Positions 1-7,265 of a stretch of 64,000 bases of DNA are shown in pieces. Below the pieces are notes generated by a model, which worked only from the letters and a program-made list of their open reading frames with translations, was not told where the DNA came from and did not search any database. The number at the start of each line of letters is the position of its first letter. The stretch's first letter is position 1. This DNA comes from an uncultured Bacteroides sp. (GTDB lineage: Bacteria > Bacteroidota > Bacteroidia > Bacteroidales > Bacteroidaceae). The translations under genes were made by a program, and so were the position numbers. Location: contig CAMTOQ010000009.1 in the NCBI GenBank assembly GCA_947074205.1, forward strand, positions 23,825-87,824. Reading direction: 5' to 3'.

Positions 1-836
1 CAGAAATGTTGGGCCGCGTTCGTTCAATTAGATTCTACATGGTCAATACTAACGAAGGCCTTCCAGAAGAGATTAGCAAACTGAAATACCTAGAGTCTTT
101 CTCTGTCTTCAGTAACGAGAATGCGTACATCAAGTCTATCCAATTGGGTGATGCGTTGAACAATCTTGAGTATCTGAAACATGTTGAGCTGTTTGCTTAT
201 GGTATCGTAGACCTACCCGAAGGTTTTGCTAACTTGAAGAAGTTGGAGACTTTGAGCTTGATTTCAAACTCATTCTCTTCTATCCCTCAACTTATTTCGA
301 AGGAGAACTTCCCTAACCTTACTGCACTAAGCATCTCTGGTGGTCGTCGTCGCGATTACATCAACAACCTTAGCACAGATAAGACAGAGGATATGGGTCT
401 TTATATGAACATCGATCATATCCACACAGACCGCCAGAAGTTCATCGAATTGCTATCTTGGGAGAAACTTGAAGTGTTGCGTCTATCATCGAACTACATG
501 GAAGGCACATTGCCAGATATGAACGACTATCCGGTGAAGTACACTGAAGAAGATATCATCGCGTCGAACGATTCATTGCCTAGAGTATTGATTGGTACAC
601 CTAAGATTCTTCCAAATACTCAATATCTATCGTTGAACAGAAACATGTTTACCGGTAATGTTCCTACTTGGATTTTGCACCACCCTAAACTATGGATGTG
701 GGACCCATTCACGTTGATCTACTCACAAGACGGATTCAACACGGAAGGTAAACGTGCACGTTTCGACAACGAGCCTATCAACATGGAATACTACTACGAT
801 CTATATCCATTTAGAAGACCGATTATAACAGATTAA
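1..836 (+). CDS. Leucine-rich repeat protein, C-terminal part (partial)
   Basis: The frame is open to the first base of the window, so this is the C-terminal end of a longer protein; the first in-frame ATG at position 6 is not taken as the start. About 276 residues are visible. They show irregular leucine-rich repeats, for example LPEGFANLKKLETLSL and, nearer the end, LPNTQYLSLNRNMFTG, which resembles the LxLxxNxFxG pattern of plant-like LRRs. No membrane segment or T9SS sorting tail is seen at the end (PFRRPIITD). The stop lies 5 nt before the ATG of an S8 protease lipoprotein, so the two are probably co-transcribed. LRR proteins of Bacteroidales are usually exported and bind proteins or glycans; the partner cannot be told from sequence. 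Confidence 0.75.
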   Translation, partial: EMLGRVRSIRFYMVNTNEGLPEEISKLKYLESFSVFSNENAYIKSIQLGDALNNLEYLKHVELFAYGIVDLPEGFANLKKLETLSLISNSFSSIPQLISKENFPNLTALSISGGRRRDYINNLSTDKTEDMGLYMNIDHIHTDRQKFIELLSWEKLEVLRLSSNYMEGTLPDMNDYPVKYTEEDIIASNDSLPRVLIGTPKILPNTQYLSLNRNMFTGNVPTWILHHPKLWMWDPFTLIYSQDGFNTEGKRARFDNEPINMEYYYDLYPFRRPIITD

Positions 837-841
837 AAGAC

Positions 842-2830
842 ATGAAGAAATATAGCTTTATCATAGCAGCTGCGGGGTTAATGACCCTTGCAGCTTGCTC
901 CGACAACACTTTTATCGAAGAAAGCACACCACAGGTTCCTGAGACGCCATCGGAACTGCCAACGATGGACTATCTCAAAGGAGAGTTAATGGTGAAGTTC
1001 CAGTCTACAGCTACTGAGCAAGTAGAAACTAGAACTCGCTCTACTCGTGCCGGACGTTCGGGCGTATCTGCATTCGATGAGGTACTCGAAACTATCGGTG
1101 CTTACAAATTCGAACGCGTATTCCCTATCGATGCACGTAGCGAAGAGCGTACTCGCGAAGCTGGTATGCACAACTGGTATGTGATTCAGTTTGATGCAGA
1201 CTTCTCGGTAAAGGAAGCTTATGCATTGCTTTCAACTCTTGAGGGAGTGGACAAGCTGCAATACAGCCACACTATTACTCGCGGTTACGAGCCACGCAAA
1301 TCTACAGTAGTTTCAGAGTCTGCTTTGAAGACGATGTCTACTCGCAATGGTTCATTCAACGACCCTTTGCTTGGCCAACAATGGCACTGCATCAATAACG
1401 GTGATTTGGAAAATGCTGTAGCAGGTGCTGACATAGGTGCTGCCGCTGCATGGGAAAAATGTACGGGAGATGCTTCTATCATTGTAGCTGTATTGGACGA
1501 AGGTGTGATGTATGATCACGAAGACCTTGCTGCTAACATGTGGGTGAACGAAGGCGAAATCTTTGGCTCGAAAGAAGACAACGATGGCAACGGTTACGCT
1601 GGCGACTTGCACGGTTACAACTTTGTATTCGATCATGGTACTATCACTTACAACGACGCTAGAGATACCGGTCACGGTACTCACGTAGCAGGTACTATTG
1701 CAGCGGTTAACAACAATGGCCGCGGTGTATCAAGTATCGCAGGTGGCGACGGTAGTGGCAACGGTGTAAAGATCATGAGCTGCCAGGTATTTGCTGGCGA
1801 CTATGGTGTATCGCTCTACAACGAAGCGCGTGCTATTAAATATGCAGCCGACAACGGTGCGGTGATCTTGCAATGTAGCTGGGGTTACAACTCGGCTAAA
1901 GCTAATCCACTGTACTACCCACTAGGCCCTGCTAACGATGAGCAATGGATGAACAGCTTCCCTCTAGAAAAAGAAGCATTGGACTACTTCATCAACAACG
2001 CTGGTTCACCTAATGGTGTAATCGAGGGTGGTTTGGCCATCTTTGCTGCGGGTAACGAAGGTGCTCCTCAATCATCTTATCCTGCTGCTTATGGCGAGAT
2101 CATCGGCGTAGGTTCTTTGGATGCTGCTGGTATGCCATCATCATTTACTAACTACGGTTTGGTAAATCTATCTGCACCTGGTGGTGATAGCGGTTTCCAC
2201 TCTAGCGAGTCGGGCAAAATCCTATCTACTATTCCAGTACGCGGCCAATCGGGTTACGGTTATATGGAAGGTACATCAATGGCTTGTCCTAATGCTTCGG
2301 GTATTGCAGCACTAGGTTTGTCGTATGCCGTGCAACAAAGAAAGCACTTCAAGGCTTCTGAATTCCGCGATCTATTGTACAAATCGTGCGTTCCTGTAGA
2401 GAACTACTTTACTGAATCTAAGTACTACTGGGAAGCTTGGGATCTATTTGGTCAAACAACATTGATCGAAATGCAACCAAAGGCTTACACTAACATGATG
2501 GGACACGGTATGCTCAACGCTGCTGCTTTGTTGAACAACATCGACAACGGTGCAGGTTCGGACATGAAAGTTCCTAATATGTATGTGGCTCCTGATGGCA
2601 CAACAAAAATAGATTTTGCTCGTTATTTCCTTAACGGTGAAAACCTTACTTATACGTTCAGCAGCGAAAACAACTCTATCGCTTCGGTTGCAGTGAATGG
2701 TACTATTGCTACTATCACTGGTCACCAAGTGGGTATGGTAAACGCTACTGTGACTACAAGCACAGGTGTTAGCCAAACTATCGTTATAACAGTTCGCAAG
2801 AACGCCAACGACAACGGTTGGTTGAGATAA
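842..2830 (+). CDS. S8 (subtilisin-like) serine protease, lipoprotein
   Basis: Predicted secreted endopeptidase of 662 aa. The N-terminus has a lipoprotein signal with lipobox LAAC (Cys about residue 19), so it is likely anchored to the outer membrane or cell surface. A prodomain-like stretch (about 45-150) precedes the peptidase_S8 domain. The catalytic triad is visible: Asp219 (VAVLDEGV), His278 (GHGTHVAGT) and Ser479 (GTSMACPNASG). The last ~90 residues (from about 575) form a beta-rich tail resembling a bacterial Ig-like domain, not a T9SS sorting domain. It follows the LRR gene by 5 nt and precedes a DUF1573 gene by 11 nt, so it belongs to a surface-protein operon. The substrate is unknown; action on the neighbouring LRR protein is only a guess. 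Confidence 0.9.
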   Translation: MKKYSFIIAAAGLMTLAACSDNTFIEESTPQVPETPSELPTMDYLKGELMVKFQSTATEQVETRTRSTRAGRSGVSAFDEVLETIGAYKFERVFPIDARSEERTREAGMHNWYVIQFDADFSVKEAYALLSTLEGVDKLQYSHTITRGYEPRKSTVVSESALKTMSTRNGSFNDPLLGQQWHCINNGDLENAVAGADIGAAAAWEKCTGDASIIVAVLDEGVMYDHEDLAANMWVNEGEIFGSKEDNDGNGYAGDLHGYNFVFDHGTITYNDARDTGHGTHVAGTIAAVNNNGRGVSSIAGGDGSGNGVKIMSCQVFAGDYGVSLYNEARAIKYAADNGAVILQCSWGYNSAKANPLYYPLGPANDEQWMNSFPLEKEALDYFINNAGSPNGVIEGGLAIFAAGNEGAPQSSYPAAYGEIIGVGSLDAAGMPSSFTNYGLVNLSAPGGDSGFHSSESGKILSTIPVRGQSGYGYMEGTSMACPNASGIAALGLSYAVQQRKHFKASEFRDLLYKSCVPVENYFTESKYYWEAWDLFGQTTLIEMQPKAYTNMMGHGMLNAAALLNNIDNGAGSDMKVPNMYVAPDGTTKIDFARYFLNGENLTYTFSSENNSIASVAVNGTIATITGHQVGMVNATVTTSTGVSQTIVITVRKNANDNGWLR

Positions 2831-2841
2831 TTTGTTAGCAT

Positions 2842-3654
2842 ATGAGAAGTTATTCGTCTATTCTACTTGTACTTTTCTCTCTCTATTCTGCGCAGAGTTT
2901 TGCGCAGGATAGAAGTAAACAACAGTTTCCTTTTGTTCAAACCGATCAGACGGTGAACCAATCGGATGAGAAATGTTTGGTAACAGACGAATACACACTC
3001 AATATCCCTGATGTGGCCGAGGATGCACCAAAGCAAAGCTATGTGTTTGTGGTAAAAAACCAGTGCAACAAGCCGGTTCGCATCACGCATGTCATCAACT
3101 CGTGCAGCTGCCTCACCACTCAAGTGCCCGATAGCTTGTTTGCACCGGGTGAGGAGAAGGAGGTGATTCTCACTTTCAACCCCTACAGAAAGATGGGGAA
3201 CGTCTTCCAAGAGGCGTTTATCTATACGGACCAAAACGACAAGGAAGCTTCTTTGTCGCTGATGATTCAAGGCAAGGTGGTGCCAAGTGCCGACCCTTAC
3301 TACCATTTTAAACGCAATGTGGGAGTGCTTCGTTTCAAACGCAAGTACCTGAACTTTGAGTTTACAGAGCCTCAACAGTGGCTCACCGAACGATTGGTTT
3401 GCCTCAACAGTAGCGATCGCGAAGTGACTATCTCGGGCAATATCAAGGGCGAACCTCTACCCTCTTACATTGAGATTAGTAGCGAGCCAAAGGTGATAGC
3501 CCCCGGACAAGAGGCCGACATCATTGTGAAGATAAACAACAAGGAGATGCCAACCACCTTTTTCGAGCTGATCATCGCGCTTGATGGTGTAGATGCATCG
3601 GCAGCAGACAAGGGACTGTTGATGAAGATCAACAACAAGAAGAACAAGAAATAA
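2842..3654 (+). CDS. DUF1573 domain protein, secreted
   Basis: 270 aa with a Sec signal peptide ending around SAQSFAQ. The central part is a DUF1573 domain, an Ig/ASPM-like beta fold common in Bacteroidetes: VFVVKNQCNKPVRITHV, then NSCSCLTTQVP and an APGEEKEV turn. The CSC pair inside NSCSCLTT is typical of the family. A second beta-sandwich-like half follows (about 165-260), with APGQEADI echoing the first domain. It probably acts in the periplasm or at the surface; no enzymatic residues are seen. It lies 11 nt after the S8 protease and 19 nt before a small lipoprotein gene on the same strand. The biochemical role of the family is not established. Confidence 0.85.
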   Translation: MRSYSSILLVLFSLYSAQSFAQDRSKQQFPFVQTDQTVNQSDEKCLVTDEYTLNIPDVAEDAPKQSYVFVVKNQCNKPVRITHVINSCSCLTTQVPDSLFAPGEEKEVILTFNPYRKMGNVFQEAFIYTDQNDKEASLSLMIQGKVVPSADPYYHFKRNVGVLRFKRKYLNFEFTEPQQWLTERLVCLNSSDREVTISGNIKGEPLPSYIEISSEPKVIAPGQEADIIVKINNKEMPTTFFELIIALDGVDASAADKGLLMKINNKKNKK

Positions 3655-3673
3655 ACCAAGACAGAATTTTAAA

Positions 3674-4126
3674 ATGAAGAATATTTTCAAAATAGCTATG
3701 CTCTTCACGCTTCTATTGAGCATTGTTGCTTGTAGCAACGATGACGATAAAGTGTTCGAAGAAGCTGCATTGGAAGCCAGCTACATCAATATTGCCGGCA
3801 CATGGGGCTTGACTGAATGGAATGGTCAAACCATCGAAAACATCTATACTTATATCACTTTCGACCGTCGCGAACACACGTTTGTGATGTATCAAAACAT
3901 GGATAGCATGTACGCTCGCGAGATCACCGGCTCGTTCACCATCTCTAAAGATGAGAACGATGAGTCAATCGATCTAATCTCGGGCGACTATGATTATGAC
4001 AACGGCAAGTGGAACAACACTTACGAAATCAAGATCTACAAAGATAGAATGGTATGGACAGTAGTAGGCGACGCTAGCGATGTATCGGTATACACGCGTT
4101 GCGAATTGCCTACCGACTTGAACTAA
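3674..4126 (+). CDS. Small lipoprotein, lipocalin-like
   Basis: 150 aa with a lipoprotein signal (lipobox SIVAC, Cys about residue 20) followed by an acidic SNDDD linker typical of surface-exposed Bacteroidetes lipoproteins. The mature part reads GTWGLTEWNGQ near residue 43 and alternates short beta strands, like the lipocalin-like domains common in this phylum (the GxW motif). No catalytic residues are seen. It is the last gene of the operon that begins upstream of the window; a strong hairpin terminator follows at 4162-4202. The lipocalin assignment rests on the GxW motif and size only. Confidence 0.7.
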   Translation: MKNIFKIAMLFTLLLSIVACSNDDDKVFEEAALEASYINIAGTWGLTEWNGQTIENIYTYITFDRREHTFVMYQNMDSMYAREITGSFTISKDENDESIDLISGDYDYDNGKWNNTYEIKIYKDRMVWTVVGDASDVSVYTRCELPTDLN

Positions 4127-4161
4127 GCAATTTTTCATCCCGAGCATATACCTATATGCAG

Positions 4162-4207
4162 AATATGCTTTCAACTCCATTAACGGACGTTGAAAGCATA
4201 TTTTTTT
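4162..4207. terminator. Bidirectional intrinsic terminator
   Basis: Perfect 14-bp inverted repeat, AATATGCTTTCAAC (4162-4175) and GTTGAAAGCATATT (4189-4202), with a 13-nt loop and a T-run to 4207 on the plus strand. It sits between convergent genes (lipoprotein ending at 4126, pectate lyase ending at 4231) and can serve both; A residues flank it on the other side. Confidence 0.9.
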
Positions 4208-4230
4208 GTGCCTACTTTTACTAGACTAGC

Positions 4231-5988
4231 CTACTTGAATATACGAAATACTTCGCGTTGGTTGTTCTCTAAGTCAATAGCCAGCAGATAGTGTGCCTTT
4301 GGGTAAGCAGAGAAGTCGATCTGTGTAGTGTTGGCATCGAACGTATTTAGATGATAGCCATTGACAGACAGCAGATGTATAGACTTAACCTTTGCATCCC
4401 CTTTATTGATGTTGATTACATCTGTCACGGCTCTAGGGTAAACCGTTATCCCACTGCTTTGCTGATCGTGAATAGAAGTAGCGAAACTGTGTTCAATGGT
4501 TTCGCCCATCAACGAGGCCAGATAGATTTCCAATGCTGTATAGCCGGCCGCATTTGTGCGGTTTCTATCTTCCGCATCTTCCGGGTTGAGTCCGTTAGCC
4601 ACTTCCCAATCATCGGGCATACCATCGTTGTCGCTATCTTTTGGAGCCTCAGCAGCTACATATTCAGGATAGCCTTCTACGTTCCAAGGTGAGTCGATGA
4701 TTCCGCCTGTACCTAGTACGCCTTTATAGTTGGCAGTGCCGGTGCGGGTTTCTTCTATGATACGACGTTCCACCACATCGCGATTGATGGTACCGGCCAT
4801 AGCCAATACATCTTCATAGGCTTGCTGCGCACTCTTTAGATTCTTCACACGATACTCATCATAGTCAAATCGGGGTACATTGTTTATACCTATATCGTAG
4901 AGCAACTCGTCCGAACGGATATCGGCTTCGGTAAATGGGCTACCATTGTCGGTGCGGATATTTACAGCCGTCCAAGGGTTGGCGGTAGCTGTGCTGGAAC
5001 CTTCCATCACGTTACCATCAAAGAAGAAGCGAGCTGCAACACCTTTGTTACCTCCATCCGAAATCTCGGTGAACCACTTGGTAGAGTGTGTAGATGGCCC
5101 CGGTTTATAGTAATTACAAAGGAAGTTCGTCAAATTGTATCGTTTGGTTCCTGTTGCAATATCCGATCCATAGCAAGCGTTGCGGTTGCCCCAGTTGTAG
5201 TTCACATTATTGGTATATTCGATAAACACACGCACATCATTGTCGCCACGCGAGCCATTTAAACGGGGTGAGCGAGCTTTGTTGTGGGCCAGTAGGTTGT
5301 GATAGAACGTAGCACTCTGTCCGCCCCACTGTGCACCATAGCTACGGTTGCCCTTAGCGTGTCCACCTTCGTAGAGTCCTTCGTGCACGATACAGTGTTG
5401 CACTGTGGTAAACTGATTGTCGTAGATGGTCATATTTTCTTCGGCCGACCAGCCGAAACAGCTGTGGTCGATGATCCAGTTCTTGCCATTCTCTATACCG
5501 ATTGCTGCACCGTAGTTGGTTTCATGGTTGATTTCATCACTTAGCCCGATACGTGCACGGATATTACGGATCACCAAGTTCTGCGATCCACCAAAGTTGA
5601 GCTTTCCACCTCTAAACAGGATTCCTTCGCCCGGCGCGGTTTGTCCGGCGATAGTAAGATTGGCACGCGAGCTGCGAATATCGTTGCCATTACGTCCTTT
5701 GGAATGATCGGGTTCAGACTTGATTGTGATAGTGCCCGATACACGGAAGATCACCGTCAGGGGTTCGCCAGGGTATTGTTTCAAAGCCCAACGGAATGAG
5801 CCCGGTATAGGTTCTTCGGCCGAACCGTAATCTTCAAGGTTGTCTACAAACACCACTTGGCCACCACGGCCGCCTTGGGCATACTTTCCAAAACCTTCTG
5901 CGGTGGGGAAGGCCAATAACTGTTGCGCACTAAGCTCTCCCGGGATTAGGCTGGCAAGCAGCAATGCAAGGGAAAAGAGTTTCTTCAT
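4231..5988 (-). CDS. Pectate lyase (PL1-like) with T9SS sorting domain
   Basis: 585 aa secreted polysaccharide lyase expected to cleave polygalacturonate by beta-elimination. Sec signal peptide (about 1-21, ending ELSAQQ), then a mature start AFPTAEGFGKYAQGGRGG that is characteristic of Bacteroidetes PL1 pectate lyases, followed by a right-handed beta-helix region (about 25-400) with TIAGQTAPGEGILFRGG and IIDHSCFGWSAEEN. Near residue 445 is a calcium-binding-type repeat (DSDNDGMPDDWEVANGLNP) seen in many secreted lyases. The last ~75 residues (YPRAVTDVININ ... EVFRIFK) look like a type A T9SS C-terminal sorting domain, so export through the gldKLMN machinery encoded at 37755-43602 is likely. 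Monocistronic by position, convergent with the upstream lipoprotein operon. Substrate preference is inferred from the family. Confidence 0.88.
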   Translation of the reverse strand: MKKLFSLALLLASLIPGELSAQQLLAFPTAEGFGKYAQGGRGGQVVFVDNLEDYGSAEEPIPGSFRWALKQYPGEPLTVIFRVSGTITIKSEPDHSKGRNGNDIRSSRANLTIAGQTAPGEGILFRGGKLNFGGSQNLVIRNIRARIGLSDEINHETNYGAAIGIENGKNWIIDHSCFGWSAEENMTIYDNQFTTVQHCIVHEGLYEGGHAKGNRSYGAQWGGQSATFYHNLLAHNKARSPRLNGSRGDNDVRVFIEYTNNVNYNWGNRNACYGSDIATGTKRYNLTNFLCNYYKPGPSTHSTKWFTEISDGGNKGVAARFFFDGNVMEGSSTATANPWTAVNIRTDNGSPFTEADIRSDELLYDIGINNVPRFDYDEYRVKNLKSAQQAYEDVLAMAGTINRDVVERRIIEETRTGTANYKGVLGTGGIIDSPWNVEGYPEYVAAEAPKDSDNDGMPDDWEVANGLNPEDAEDRNRTNAAGYTALEIYLASLMGETIEHSFATSIHDQQSSGITVYPRAVTDVININKGDAKVKSIHLLSVNGYHLNTFDANTTQIDFSAYPKAHYLLAIDLENNQREVFRIFK

Positions 5989-6139
5989 AAAAATAGTTTT
6001 TTCGTTAACGTTCCATTTGGATATAATTAGGACGTATAGCTAGCCATATTGTAATCATCAGATGTCCAAGGATTTTATTCGTTTAGCAGTCAACAAAACA
6101 GGGATGATTTTGTTATTCTTTCTTCTTAATACCCGACCT

Positions 6140-6712
6140 ATGAACTATCAAACTACCGTAAAGCTAGATGGTAAATTCTATACTTCGCTACGCGATATAT
6201 TGCCTTCGCATGGCGAGCTAAAAATGCTTATCGTGGGGCGTACGCCTAGCCATGGAAGCATCGTGAAGGGGCACTACTTTCAAGGCACACGTGGCAAATC
6301 GCTTTGGAACAAACTAAGAAATTATGGGATACTAGATTTCCCACAAGATAGATATGCTGACGAATATCTGCTAGAGAATAACTATGGCATCATCCATCTC
6401 TCTCCCATACCGTGCGAGTATCGCGAGCTGGATAGGCAGCTCACTCGTCGAGGCTACAAACGGTTGATGGCTATTGTACGCATCTACCGCCCCAAGATGT
6501 TACTCTTCTCGTACAAGAACATCGTGGATAGCATAGTAGATGCCTTGGACGGCACTAAGATACAGACGAACTATGGTTTCAATCCGATGTGTGAGGTGCT
6601 TTTCAATGGGGTACCCGTCTTTATATTCCCCATGCCGGGCACACCTTGCACCAAAGAGGAGGCGACCACCTGCATGGATAGCTTGGTGAGTTTCTTGAAA
6701 CAGATAGAATAG
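6140..6712 (+). CDS. Uracil-DNA glycosylase superfamily protein (Mug/TDG-like)
   Basis: 190 aa. The opening MLIVGRTPSHGSIVKGHYFQ and SLWNKLRNYGIL follow the layout of the Mug/TDG branch of uracil-DNA glycosylases (GxxPG...GhyF...FW..L...G), and VFIFPMPGTPCTKEEA sits where the family has its second DNA-contacting loop. The residue equivalent to the catalytic Asn of GINPG is not Asn here (GRTPS), so activity is uncertain. An in-frame ATG exists at 6062 but adds a hydrophobic stretch with no family similarity, so the ATG at 6140 is preferred. A DUF488 gene follows after 4 nt and is presumably co-transcribed. A role in base-excision repair is an inference; another nucleotide-related function is possible. 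Confidence 0.6.
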   Translation: MNYQTTVKLDGKFYTSLRDILPSHGELKMLIVGRTPSHGSIVKGHYFQGTRGKSLWNKLRNYGILDFPQDRYADEYLLENNYGIIHLSPIPCEYRELDRQLTRRGYKRLMAIVRIYRPKMLLFSYKNIVDSIVDALDGTKIQTNYGFNPMCEVLFNGVPVFIFPMPGTPCTKEEATTCMDSLVSFLKQIE

Positions 6713-6716
6713 ACTT

Positions 6717-7265
6717 ATGCAAAAGACCATTTGGACCATAGGGCACTCTACTCACTCCATCGAAGAGTTTGTGGCACTGCTGCTGCACTACAACATCGAG
6801 CAGGTGGCCGATGTGCGCAAGTTGCCGGGATCCAATAAGTTTCCACAGTTCAATAGCGATACCCTGGCAAAGAGCTTAGCCGATCACCACATTGGCTATG
6901 CTTACTTCAAACTACTAGGTGGATTGCGCCCTGCCAACAAGGACTCTAAGAACACAGCATGGGTCAATAAGTCGTTTCGCAATTATGCAGACTATATGGA
7001 GACTAGCTCTTTCAAAGAAGGAGTGGCACAACTGGAAGCCTATGCCGAGCAACGACCTACGGCCATCATGTGTGCCGAGGTGCTGTGGTGGCGCTGCCAT
7101 CGCTCTATGATAGCAGACTACCTCAAGGCCAAAGGGTGGACAGTGATACATATCTTGAGCCTTACATCTACCAAGGAACATCCCTATACAGCAGTGGCCC
7201 ACCTCGTAGATGGTGAGCTGAGCTATGCGCCTAAGTCGGAAGTCACTCTCCCCACTCCACACTGA
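6717..7265 (+). CDS. DUF488 family protein
   Basis: 182 aa protein of the DUF488 family. The diagnostic opening IWTIGHSTHSIEEF and the following VADVRKLPGSNKFPQF are clear, as is CAEVLWWRCHRSMIADYL near residue 120, which carries the conserved Cys, His and Arg residues of the family. The function is not established; the His/Cys pattern suggests a nucleic-acid or small-molecule enzyme. It starts 4 nt after the glycosylase-like gene, and its last 23 bp overlap the 3' end of the convergent pectinesterase-like gene, so the two genes share antisense 3' ends. Confidence 0.85.
   Translation: MQKTIWTIGHSTHSIEEFVALLLHYNIEQVADVRKLPGSNKFPQFNSDTLAKSLADHHIGYAYFKLLGGLRPANKDSKNTAWVNKSFRNYADYMETSSFKEGVAQLEAYAEQRPTAIMCAEVLWWRCHRSMIADYLKAKGWTVIHILSLTSTKEHPYTAVAHLVDGELSYAPKSEVTLPTPH

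Noticed and set aside
6062..6139. Upstream start of the glycosylase-like gene giving a membrane leader
   Set aside because: The added 26 residues have no family similarity, and a signal on a glycosylase fold is unlikely; the ATG at 6140 fits better.
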